DNA of 64,000 nt from Acidobacteriota bacterium (lineage in GTDB: Bacteria > Acidobacteriota > Terriglobia > Terriglobales > Acidobacteriaceae): contig JAFDVW010000013.1 in the NCBI GenBank assembly GCA_018268755.1, positions 345,297-409,296 on the forward strand. Reading direction: 5' to 3'. How positions within the stretch are numbered: the first letter of the stretch is position 1; each line of letters starts with the position of its first letter. The notes beneath the pieces are model-generated. The model was not told the DNA's origin. It searched no databases and saw only the letters and a program-made list of their open reading frames with translations. The translations under genes and the position numbers were made by a program. Of the stretch, positions 16,576 to 24,135 are shown one piece after another.

Positions 16576-17727
16576 TTACTGAGAGTTGGGAGCGTAATAA
16601 CCGCGGCGGCTGCGCACTTTCAGACCCTTGCGATTTTGCGCCAGGATCTCAATGGTGCGATAGCGGCCATCGGCGCGGAAGTCCGCCGGCTTGTAGGAGA
16701 TGGCGTACTGGCTGCGCAGCTCGTCCTGAATCTCCATAAAAGCATTGGCCACGTCGTTCAACTGGAAGGGGAAGAAGGCGCGCCCGCCGGTGGCGTCGGC
16801 GATACGTTCCAGGATCTTGTCGCCTTTTGAGTTGCTGCGCGTGACATTGGTGCTGATGGTGTAGACGATCACTTCCGCGCGCTGTGCCATATCGATGGCT
16901 TCCTCGCGCGTGACGTGGCTCTGGTTGTCATCGCCGTCGGTGAGCAGAATGATGGCGCGGCGGGTAGGGCCGGTGCGCGCTTCTTTCAGCAGCTTGTCGC
17001 GGCAGGCGAAATACAGCGCGTCATACATGGCGGTGCCGCCGCCGGGGCGGAGATTGCGCACGCCGCGGGAAAGCCGCTCGGTGTTATCGGTGAAGTCCTG
17101 GGTGACCTCGGGGGTCACATCGAAGCCCACCACGAAGGCCTTGTCGTACTTGGGCCGGATGGTCTGGTTGAGGAACTCGATGGCTGATTCCTGCTCGAAC
17201 TTGAAGCGGTCGCGCACCGAGTTGCTGGCATCCACCAAGAGCCCCACCTGCAGGGGCAGGTCGGCCTCGCGATGGAAGCTGCGAATCTGGTCCGCCGGCC
17301 GGTTGTCGTCGATCACCTGAAAGTCCTGCTGGGTTAGGTCCTTGACGTAGTGCCCGCGTTTGTCCATGACGGTGAACACCACGTTCACTTCGTTGACGGT
17401 GCGCGTAATCGTGGTGGTGATGTCGTCGGGCGAGATGTCCTGGTCGGAGACATTCGGGGCTTTGGGGGCCGGCGCCGGCTGCGGCGTGACGGTGGCGGCC
17501 GGTTGGTCCTTGGCGACCGCCGGAGCGTCACCAGAAGGCTGCGCCGCTTGTGGAGCGGGCGCTGCTTTCGGGGCGGGCGGAGGCGGCGTCTCGGCCTTTT
17601 TCTGCTGCTGAATGGTCGCAGAAGGGGCGGATGGAAGATTATCCTGCCCGGAACTGGTCAGGCCCAGGCCCAGGAACATTCCGGCTAGCAGAAGAGAAGT
17701 GCGGCGAAGAACCATGAATGGCTTCAT
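16576..17727 (-). CDS. Acidobacterial VWFA-domain protein
   Basis: A 383-residue exported protein: signal peptide (to about residue 27), a Pro/Ala/Gln-rich linker (about 30-90), VNVVFTVMDKRGHYVKDLTQQDFQVIDD, the MIDAS site LLVDASNSV (DxSxS present), GGGTAMYDALYFACRD, AIILLTDGDDNQS, and the family tail LRSQYAISYKPADFRADGRYRTIEI ... RRGYYAP. Its ATG overlaps the stop codon of rluD (TAATG at 17727-17729), so it is translationally coupled to the lgt-rluD transcription unit. Confidence 0.87.
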   Translation of the reverse strand: MKPFMVLRRTSLLLAGMFLGLGLTSSGQDNLPSAPSATIQQQKKAETPPPPAPKAAPAPQAAQPSGDAPAVAKDQPAATVTPQPAPAPKAPNVSDQDISPDDITTTITRTVNEVNVVFTVMDKRGHYVKDLTQQDFQVIDDNRPADQIRSFHREADLPLQVGLLVDASNSVRDRFKFEQESAIEFLNQTIRPKYDKAFVVGFDVTPEVTQDFTDNTERLSRGVRNLRPGGGTAMYDALYFACRDKLLKEARTGPTRRAIILLTDGDDNQSHVTREEAIDMAQRAEVIVYTISTNVTRSNSKGDKILERIADATGGRAFFPFQLNDVANAFMEIQDELRSQYAISYKPADFRADGRYRTIEILAQNRKGLKVRSRRGYYAPNSQ

Positions 17728-18725
17728 TATACCCTTGCCCTAAGGCCGGCCCCACCGGCCGGCTGGGAAATCTTCTGCCAGAACTCGGCCAACTCGCGCG
17801 GCCACGGCCGCGAAAACGCGAGAGGCTCCCCACTTACCGGCTGGGTGAATTCTAAAGCCGCCGCGTGCAGGAAGTTCCTGCCCAGAGACAGCTTTTCTCC
17901 CTTTCCTGGGAGCTCTCGTGGGGCCCCGTACAGCGTGTCTCCCACCACCGGATGCCCCAAAGAAGAAAGATGTACGCGAATCTGGTGAGTGCGGCCGGTA
18001 TCGATTTTCACTTCCAGCAAAGTGAACTTTCCGTGCTCGGAGTCCACCCGTTTTTGCACTGTGTAATGGCTGACCGCCTCCCGGCCCCCCTGGCGCCGGG
18101 TCGTCATCCGAGTACGGCGAATGCGGTCCCGGCTAATGCTGCTATTGATGGTGCCATGGTCCTGCTTCATCCAGCCGTGGACCAGCGCAAGGTATGTCTT
18201 CTTTACTTCCCGATGAGAAAACTGTGCCGCGAGTTGCTTGTGGGCGGCATCATTCTTGGCAACGATAAGCAACCCGCTGGTGGCTTTATCCAGGCGGTGG
18301 ACGATGCCTGGACGCAAGGCCCCGCCCACGCCGGAGAGTTCCTGGAGGTGGTGCAGAATGGCATTGACCAGGGTGCCGCGATTGCGCTCGTCTTCGGTGG
18401 CTCCCGCTCCCGCATGCACCATCATGCCCGCCGGTTTGTTGACCACCGCCAGATCGTCGTCTTCGTAGACGATTTCGAGGGGAATGTCTTCGGCGACGGC
18501 ATGCGTCGGCGGCGCTTCCGCGGGGCCCAGGACCTGAATGCGCTCATCGCCGCGCAGGCGCAGAGAAGGTTTGGCGGCAGAGTCGTTGACCAGCACTTTG
18601 CCCTCGGCGATCATCTGCTGAATGCGGGAGCGGCTGGTGCCCGACAGTTGCCGCACCAGGAAGTGGTCGAGGCGTACGCCTTCGTCTTCTGCAACCGCCT
18701 CAAGAAGTTGTGGAGAATCTGCCAT
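17727..18725 (-). CDS. rluD: Ribosomal large subunit pseudouridine synthase, RluD type
   Basis: A 332-residue RluA-family pseudouridine synthase modifying 23S rRNA. An N-terminal S4-like domain (RLDHFLVRQLSGTSRSRIQQMIAEGKVLVND) is followed by the catalytic domain with VNKPAGMMVHAG, the catalytic Asp motif GIVHRLDKATSGLLIVAK, and KIDTGRTHQIRVHLSSLGHPVVGD. An in-frame start 15 bases upstream (18740) is not favoured. It lies 50 bases after lgt and overlaps the start of the VWA gene by one base. Confidence 0.92.
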   Translation of the reverse strand: MADSPQLLEAVAEDEGVRLDHFLVRQLSGTSRSRIQQMIAEGKVLVNDSAAKPSLRLRGDERIQVLGPAEAPPTHAVAEDIPLEIVYEDDDLAVVNKPAGMMVHAGAGATEDERNRGTLVNAILHHLQELSGVGGALRPGIVHRLDKATSGLLIVAKNDAAHKQLAAQFSHREVKKTYLALVHGWMKQDHGTINSSISRDRIRRTRMTTRRQGGREAVSHYTVQKRVDSEHGKFTLLEVKIDTGRTHQIRVHLSSLGHPVVGDTLYGAPRELPGKGEKLSLGRNFLHAAALEFTQPVSGEPLAFSRPWPRELAEFWQKISQPAGGAGLRARV

Positions 18726-18775
18726 CCCAGCCGCAATCACAGTGAATATGGGCCAACCGCCCCGCGCCTAGGATT

Positions 18776-19579
18776 TTACCGCGCCGCCTGCGCCGGCAGG
18801 GCCTTGGCGGTGGGGCGGAGCCACCAGATAAACCCGCCGAGAACCACCAGGCCAATAGAGATCAGCTGTGTCCCCGTCATAATTCCGCCGAAGACCGAGC
18901 CCCGGCCCGGATCATCGCGCAGGAATTCCAGGAAATAGCGGGCCACGCCGTACAGCACCAGATAAGCAGCAAAGATCTGGCCATCAAATTTTTTGCGCTT
19001 AAACAGCCACATGAGCAGGAAAAAGTTGGCCAGTTCGACTGCTGCCTCAAATAACTGCGTGGGTTCCAGCGGCACGCCCAGAGGCGTTCCCACCAGCTGG
19101 TTGGCCAGGGGATTGGTGAAGGTGACACCCCAGAAATGGTGGGTCTCCTTGCCCCAGCAGCAGCCGGCGGAGAAGCAGCCCAGGCGGCCGATGGCGTGGC
19201 CGAAGGCGAGGCCGGGAGCAAAAGCATCGCAAGTGGCCAGGGCCGGCAGGTGGTGCTTGCGGATGTACCAAGCCGCGGCGACCAGCGCCCCAATCAGTCC
19301 CCCGGAAAACACTCCGCCCGCCTGCAGCGTATTCAGGCTGAAGATCTCGCGGGGATGGGCGGCGTACACACTCCAATCGTTGATGATGTACAGGACCTTG
19401 GCCCCAATGATCCCGCACAGCACGACCAGAATACCCAGGTTCCAGGTATGGTCCGGATCAATGCCCTGCCGTTGCGCATTGCGCACGCTGATCCACAGCC
19501 CCAGCAACACCCCCAGAGCTACCAGAAAGCCGTAGGTCGGAACGCTAAAGCTGCCAAAATGAAATAGTTGGGGATGCAC
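18776..19579 (-). CDS. lgt: Prolipoprotein diacylglyceryl transferase
   Basis: A 267-residue polytopic inner-membrane enzyme that attaches diacylglycerol to the lipobox Cys of prolipoproteins. It starts with FGSFSVPTYGFLVALGVLLG, and the signature HAIGRLGCFSAGCCWGKETHHFWGVTF with the invariant Arg is at about 148-174. A VPLEPTQLFEAAVEL block (Q/E) and ARYFLEFLRDDPGRG follow. Around seven hydrophobic helices are visible. It is first in an apparent lgt-rluD-VWA unit on the minus strand, downstream of the 6S RNA candidate. Confidence 0.95.
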   Translation of the reverse strand: MHPQLFHFGSFSVPTYGFLVALGVLLGLWISVRNAQRQGIDPDHTWNLGILVVLCGIIGAKVLYIINDWSVYAAHPREIFSLNTLQAGGVFSGGLIGALVAAAWYIRKHHLPALATCDAFAPGLAFGHAIGRLGCFSAGCCWGKETHHFWGVTFTNPLANQLVGTPLGVPLEPTQLFEAAVELANFFLLMWLFKRKKFDGQIFAAYLVLYGVARYFLEFLRDDPGRGSVFGGIMTGTQLISIGLVVLGGFIWWLRPTAKALPAQAAR

Positions 19580-19675
19580 AGTAAGGTTGGATGCTCCGCC
19601 CGGGATTTTAGCTACCTGGCCAGTTTAGCAGGGAACGAGCAGGCAGGGCGCGGTCAGGGACTATGGGAGGGAAAA

Positions 19676-19875
19676 CAAGCCGACCCGCGGAGCCGTGTGA
19701 CGGGGCCGAGAATGAACCCGTCGGTAGACGTTGGGCGCCCGCCGAGACCCTTTAGGCATCTCCGCATGGCGGAGCATTGCACACCGGATCCTAGTTCGAG
19801 TCGAGCTCCCGTTCATTCTGCATTGGTTCAAAAATCGGTGACCCGCCATCACCAACCCTACAGGTCGGCCTACAT
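19676..19875 (-). ncRNA. ssrS: Candidate 6S RNA
   Basis: This lies directly downstream of zapA on the same strand, the classical position of 6S RNA. A consensus-like promoter precedes it. Transcript ends would pair (GCCGACC near the 5' end with GGTCGGC near the 3' end), and an inner stem AGAATGAAC / GTTCATTCT is perfect. The intervening arms are only partly paired, giving the long rod with a central bubble typical of 6S, and an apical hairpin CTCCGC-CAT-GCGGAG is visible. The length of ~200 bases fits, and a U-rich stretch follows the closing stem. 6S RNA sequesters sigma-70 holoenzyme in stationary phase. Identity is inferred from structure and synteny, not from a covariance search. Confidence 0.6.
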
Positions 19876-19880
19876 CTTGG

Positions 19881-19909
19881 ATGCTAGGGAAAAGCCGCGA
19901 TCTTGACAA
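19881..19909 (-). promoter_or_regulatory. Sigma-70 type promoter of the 6S candidate
   Basis: On the minus strand, TTGTCA (19909-19904) and TAGCAT (19886-19881) are separated by exactly 17 bases. Initiation is predicted at about 19875, which places the start 5 bases or so before the closing stem. Confidence 0.6.
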
Positions 19910-20046
19910 GAGGGCGGGCGCAAAAAGTTGGCACTTGATTTGCCTGTGGTCATGCCAGGTTAAGAAATTTTTAGGATTGCGCCATGGGGTGGATGGGGCC
20001 GAGGGGCTTGCCAGCCCGGGAATGCCCATGAGGTGCAGACGGCCGC

Positions 20047-20379
20047 CTACCCGGCCTTTTGTTTTTCCTGCAACACTTCGTCGAGCACGTCAGACAGACG
20101 ATTGGCCCGTTTTAGATATTCCAGAGCGCCATTATCCAGATTGCGTTTGAGCAGGTGCAGTTCGTCGGTGATGTTCAGGGCGGCGAGCACGGCCACGCGG
20201 GCGGTGTCCACGGTGTGGGTCTGTTCCGCGACCGCACGCATCTTGCTGTCCACATACTCCGCCAGCTTCAGGATGTATTCCGGGTCGGAACCGCGCAGAT
20301 TGTAGGGCTGGTCGAAGATCTCCACCCGCACGCTGTTGTTGGCGGGGTCCTTGACCGGCGGTTTGCTAGCAGCTGCCAT
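20047..20379 (-). CDS. zapA: Cell division protein ZapA
   Basis: A 110-residue ZapA-family protein that cross-links FtsZ protofilaments at the Z-ring. Visible features: VRVEIFDQPYNLRGSDPEYILKLAEYVDSKM (N-terminal globular domain), RVAVLAALNITDELHLLKR, and a C-terminal coiled coil. It follows the coiled-coil zapB-like gene by 44 bases and precedes the 6S candidate, which supports both calls. Confidence 0.92.
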   Translation of the reverse strand: MAAASKPPVKDPANNSVRVEIFDQPYNLRGSDPEYILKLAEYVDSKMRAVAEQTHTVDTARVAVLAALNITDELHLLKRNLDNGALEYLKRANRLSDVLDEVLQEKQKAG

Positions 20380-20423
20380 AGTTTTGCTCCTCGGCGAGTG
20401 GCGCTCTTCCTGAGCAAAGCGAA

Positions 20424-20717
20424 TTAACTGGCCGCCTTTTCCTCCAGCGACTCAATCTGGCCCAGCATCTTCTCCACACGGGCGCGGATTTCTTCGCGCT
20501 CCTTGCGCAGTTTCACCATCTCCCGGCGCAGCGTGTCCAGCTCTTCTTCCTGTTCTTCCACCTGGGTGCGCAGGCGCTGTGTGTCGCGTTCCGCGGCCTG
20601 GCGTGCTTCGCGCGCCGTCTTGTAAAGCTCAATAGTGCGATAAACCTTTTCTTCCAGCGCCTGAAAATCGTCGACGGGAACCTGAGTGGGTACTTCTTCG
20701 GCTAGTTTGAGTGACAT
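20424..20717 (-). CDS. Small coiled-coil protein, ZapB-like division factor
   Basis: A 97-residue protein that is almost wholly a coiled coil from about residue 15 to the end (EALxxKVYRTIELYKTAREARQ, then an E/L/R-rich heptad region). No enzymatic motif. Its position just upstream of zapA on the same strand, and its heptad pattern, suggest a ZapB-like partner in the division ring. Sequence identity to ZapB cannot be judged for such a low-complexity coiled coil. Confidence 0.65.
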   Translation of the reverse strand: MSLKLAEEVPTQVPVDDFQALEEKVYRTIELYKTAREARQAAERDTQRLRTQVEEQEEELDTLRREMVKLRKEREEIRARVEKMLGQIESLEEKAAS

Positions 20718-20845
20718 GAATGCACTTCCTGGGAGAATTCAAACTTGGCGGCAGTATACCCCACATTCCTGTGGATGGGGGCCGGGGAATTCCCGTAGGG
20801 CGGCATTTCCCCAGCGAGGTGGAGTGGCGGGCGTGGCGGCGCGGG

Positions 20846-22039
20846 TCAGCGCTTCTTCAGTTTGCGCAGGCGCTCGGCGGCGGCGTCGATCGTCTCGGGT
20901 CTCTTGCAGAAGGCGAAGCGGACCTGCTGCGCGCCGTGGCGGGGGTCCTTGTAGAAGCTCGATCCCGGCACCGAGGCCACGCCGATCTCCTGCACCAGAT
21001 ATTTGGCAAAGCTCACGTCGTCGGGAAAGCCGAAGGCGCTGATGTCGGTCATGACATAGTAGGCGCCGCGTGGACGGAAGCAGCGGAAGCCGACTTCTTC
21101 CAGCACGGGAATCAGGTGGTCGCGTTTCACGCGGTAGCCTTCGGCCAGCTCCTGGTAGTAGGAAGGCGGCAAGCTGAGCGCGGCCGCTCCGGCCTCCTGC
21201 AAGGGAGCCGGCGCGCCCACGGTCAGGAAGTCGTGCACCTTGCGAATGGCGTTGGTGATGGCGGGCGGGGCAATGGTCCAGCCCACGCGCCACCCCGTCA
21301 CCGCATAGGTCTTCGACATGCCGTTGATGGTGACGGTGCGTTCACGCATGCCCTCGAGGGTGGCGATGGAAATATGCTGCGCGCCATCGTAGAGGATGTG
21401 CTCGTAAATTTCGTCGGTGATGGCGAGCACGTTGAACTCGACGCAGAGGTCGCGGATCAACTCCAGCTCGGCGCGGGAGAAGACCTTGCCCGTGGGATTG
21501 TTGGGCGTGTTCACCACGATAGCTTTGGTGTTGTGGTGGAAGGCGGCCCGCAGTTCGCGTTCGTCGAAGGTCCATTCGCCGCCGGGCGTGGTGGGCGGAT
21601 GCAACCGCACAAAGCGCGGCTTGGCCCCGGAGATGATGGAATCGGGCCCATAGTTTTCGTAGAAAGGCTCGAAGATGATGACCTCATCTCCGGGATTGCA
21701 CACCGCCAGTAGCGTGGAGACGATGGCCTCGGTCGAGCCGCAGCAGACCGTCAGCTCGGTTTCGGGATCGATGGTCATGCCCTGCCATATGCCGATCTGC
21801 CGGACCAGGGCATCGCGCAGCTTCTTTGCGCCCCAGGTGATGGCGTACTGATTGACGTCGGCGGCAATGGCCTGCTGCGCGGCCTGCTTCACTTCGGCGG
21901 GGGCGGGGAAATCGGGAAATCCCTGGGAGAGGTTGATGGCCCCATGCAACATGGCCTGGCGCGTCATCTCGCGGATGACGGACTCGGTGAAGTGGGCAAC
22001 TTTATGGCTCAGAAAACTCTTCTGCGGGGCGACCGTCAT
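20846..22039 (-). CDS. PLP-dependent class I/II aminotransferase
   Basis: A 397-residue fold-type I aminotransferase. Seen: GAINLSQGFPDFPAP (N-terminal substrate cap), TVCCGSTEAIVSTLLAV, VVNTPNNPTGKVFSR, AITDEIYEHILYDG, the PLP-lysine motif SKTYAVTGWRVGW and the C-terminal Arg block VRFAFCKR. The SQGFPDF start resembles the kynurenine/methionine aminotransferase (YbdL-like) subgroup rather than AspC. It stands alone between zapB-like and the repeat element, so the amino acid substrate cannot be fixed by context. Confidence 0.9.
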   Translation of the reverse strand: MTVAPQKSFLSHKVAHFTESVIREMTRQAMLHGAINLSQGFPDFPAPAEVKQAAQQAIAADVNQYAITWGAKKLRDALVRQIGIWQGMTIDPETELTVCCGSTEAIVSTLLAVCNPGDEVIIFEPFYENYGPDSIISGAKPRFVRLHPPTTPGGEWTFDERELRAAFHHNTKAIVVNTPNNPTGKVFSRAELELIRDLCVEFNVLAITDEIYEHILYDGAQHISIATLEGMRERTVTINGMSKTYAVTGWRVGWTIAPPAITNAIRKVHDFLTVGAPAPLQEAGAAALSLPPSYYQELAEGYRVKRDHLIPVLEEVGFRCFRPRGAYYVMTDISAFGFPDDVSFAKYLVQEIGVASVPGSSFYKDPRHGAQQVRFAFCKRPETIDAAAERLRKLKKR

Positions 22040-22091
22040 GGTCTTGTCAGCCTAGCATAAGGGGCAGGCAGGCGCATTTTTGTACACCAGG

Positions 22092-22236
22092 CTGTCATGT
22101 TGAGCGGAGCCCATCCATCGCTGGGCGATGGATGGCGCAGTCGAAACATCACTACCGGAGGCAGAGAACCAGGGGTAGGGATTCTTCGACTCGACGGCCT
22201 TCGCTATCGCGAAGGCTTTTCTCGCTCAGAATGACA
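22092..22236. repeat. Divergent solitary copy of the terminal-inverted-repeat element
   Basis: It opens with CTGTCATGTTGAGCGGAG and ends CTCGCTCAGAATGACA like the 12-13 kb copies. It carries a different internal stem (CCATCCATCGC / GCGATGGATGG) and the shared internal palindrome GGCCTTCGC / GCGAAGGC. It lies between the aminotransferase and the copper protein genes. Confidence 0.85.
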
Positions 22237-22239
22237 AAA

Positions 22240-23526
22240 TCACTTGGGCGCATTTTTTCGCTGGAAGAATTTTTCTTTATCCATTTCCGCCGGGACCGCC
22301 ACGTCGAAGAACCCGACCATCATCTCCTGCCAGGTCTGATCGCCCCAGGTGACGGTGGCCTCGGGATCAGGATTGTGCGGGTTGTTGCGCGAATTGTCAT
22401 ACCAGGCGATGGCACGCAGCCGGGTGCCGGCCTTCAGCAAGCGAGGCTCGGCCAGCTTGTAGCTGAGCTGCCAGTGAAAGTGATAGCGCACCCGCAACAG
22501 CGGCTCGACCGAGCCGTCGTTGCGCACGATGTCATATTCAAAGCGCTTGCCGCGCAGGTGCATGTGCGGGAAGAAGCTGAGCAGAGTGCAATCGTTGGGC
22601 AGCGTGCCCTCGACCTGCACCCGGAAGTCGTCTGCGCCGGGCGGAATGAGGAACCCGTGCTGGTTCAGCTGCAACGTCATGACACGCTGCTGCGGAGTCT
22701 CTTTAGCAAACACCAGGCCGATGCCAGTCTGGTCGCTCGTCGCCTTGCCGTTGGTCGTGTAATGCATTTGAAAAACAATGTCCGAGCCCGCGGGCACAAA
22801 TTTCGCCATGCCCTCGGGCCATTCATCCGGAGAACTGCCCGGCGCGTAGACGAGCAGCAGGTCGCTGGTGGTGCCCATGGCGTCGCGCCGGTCTTCGGGA
22901 TCGCGCAAAGTCGACGCTGTAAAAGGCTCGCCCACCGGCGCATGCTTCAACCAGGAGGATCCCGGCGGGCGCACGTAGACGACAGCATGGTGCACATGCT
23001 CGGGGCTTGAGGGCCGGAACTCCGACATGCGCACCCAGCGATCTTCGGTGAAGTGCGTGGGCACGATTTCGTAGGTGTATTCCACGTCGCCGCTCGCGGG
23101 AATCGTTACCGGCTTGGGCATCTTGAGCACAAGATCAGGTTCGGCGATGTTCCATCCTTTAGCCCAATGTCTGGGCGGAGGTGCATCATGGGGATCGCCA
23201 ACGGGCGCGCCGGCTTTGACCCAGGCCAAGATGTCCGTCACTTGCTGTGCAGTGAGGGAAACGTCGTTTGAGAAATGTCCGATGCCCGGCTCCGCGAACC
23301 ACGGCGGCATCATCTTCATCTGGACATCATGCTGAATGGCGGGAGCGAAGGGCCGTGTCTGCTGGTAGGTGACGAGCGGCATGGGCGCGATCTGGCCGGG
23401 GCGGTGGCAGCTCTGGCAGCGCTCTTGAAGGATGGGCAGGATGTTTTTATAGAAGGTGGGCGCGGATTTTGCCTGGGGGCTGCCTTGGGACCAAAGGACG
23501 ACGGACAATAAAAAAGCTGCCAGCAT
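22240..23526 (-). CDS. Exported mono-haem c / PHM-like copper monooxygenase family protein
   Basis: A 428-residue secreted protein with a cleavable signal (about 1-20). A c-type haem site CQSCH (about 38-42) lies in an ILPILQERCQSCHRPGQIAPMPL cytochrome-like domain. The C-terminal part resembles the two beta-sandwich domains of type II ascorbate-dependent copper monooxygenases. The likely copper ligands are all present: EHVHHAVVYV, FQMHYTTNG, FPHMHLRG and the Met in QEMMVGF. I infer an extracytoplasmic redox enzyme with its own electron-transfer haem; substrate unknown. Preceded by no obvious partner genes. Confidence 0.75.
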   Translation of the reverse strand: MLAAFLLSVVLWSQGSPQAKSAPTFYKNILPILQERCQSCHRPGQIAPMPLVTYQQTRPFAPAIQHDVQMKMMPPWFAEPGIGHFSNDVSLTAQQVTDILAWVKAGAPVGDPHDAPPPRHWAKGWNIAEPDLVLKMPKPVTIPASGDVEYTYEIVPTHFTEDRWVRMSEFRPSSPEHVHHAVVYVRPPGSSWLKHAPVGEPFTASTLRDPEDRRDAMGTTSDLLLVYAPGSSPDEWPEGMAKFVPAGSDIVFQMHYTTNGKATSDQTGIGLVFAKETPQQRVMTLQLNQHGFLIPPGADDFRVQVEGTLPNDCTLLSFFPHMHLRGKRFEYDIVRNDGSVEPLLRVRYHFHWQLSYKLAEPRLLKAGTRLRAIAWYDNSRNNPHNPDPEATVTWGDQTWQEMMVGFFDVAVPAEMDKEKFFQRKNAPK

Positions 23527-23681
23527 TCGAATCCGTTACTCGCCACGAACCACGTAGGGACAGCCGCTCTTTCCGGCGATGCTCAGGGCAGGCTACGGCT
23601 GTCCGGCCGATCTATGCAGATTACTTAAAGAATGCTCCGCTTGTCACGGCTCGGCTTCGGGAATATGCTGTGCCCCAAAAC

Positions 23682-24125
23682 ATGAGAGCCAACTTGAGAA
23701 CCTCAACGCTTTACATCGTTGCTTGCGGCATTATTCTGGTTTTTGTTTCCGGAATGTGGATGTATCACGTCCGATACACGCGCCCCATGCTTTATTACTA
23801 CGGTGCAGCTCCAGAAGTGCCGGGCGGGACGGCAATTGTCCTGATGAATCCGTTGCGAGATCGCGCCGGAGAAGATGCGGCGGAACGATTGATCCATGAT
23901 CTGAGAACGGCAGACTGCGAAAAAATTGTGCGCAGTTTCGATTCCAATCCTGAAATGTGTCCGGTTCTGCAAAACAACAAGAAGGCGAATTTGATCTGGC
24001 GCGTGGATCGAGGATACGACCGCACGCTATTCTACGAACTGTCTGAAACTCGATTCCGGCTAAAGGTATATGCGGCTCGAGGTGAAGGTGGCTTGGGTGT
24101 TAGGCAAGTATTTCTGATCCAATAA
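23682..24125 (+). CDS. Small membrane-anchored protein of unknown function
   Basis: A 147-residue protein with one N-terminal transmembrane helix (about residues 7-26: TLYIVACGIILVFVSGMWMY) and a soluble C-terminal part rich in Arg/Glu. I do not recognise a family. The ATG at 23682 is used because the ORF upstream contains no signal or Shine-Dalgarno; the ribosome-binding site here is weak too. It is convergent with pheT, stopping 10 bases from the pheT stop. Confidence 0.5.
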   Translation: MRANLRTSTLYIVACGIILVFVSGMWMYHVRYTRPMLYYYGAAPEVPGGTAIVLMNPLRDRAGEDAAERLIHDLRTADCEKIVRSFDSNPEMCPVLQNNKKANLIWRVDRGYDRTLFYELSETRFRLKVYAARGEGGLGVRQVFLIQ

Positions 24126-24135
24126 TGATCCCCGT

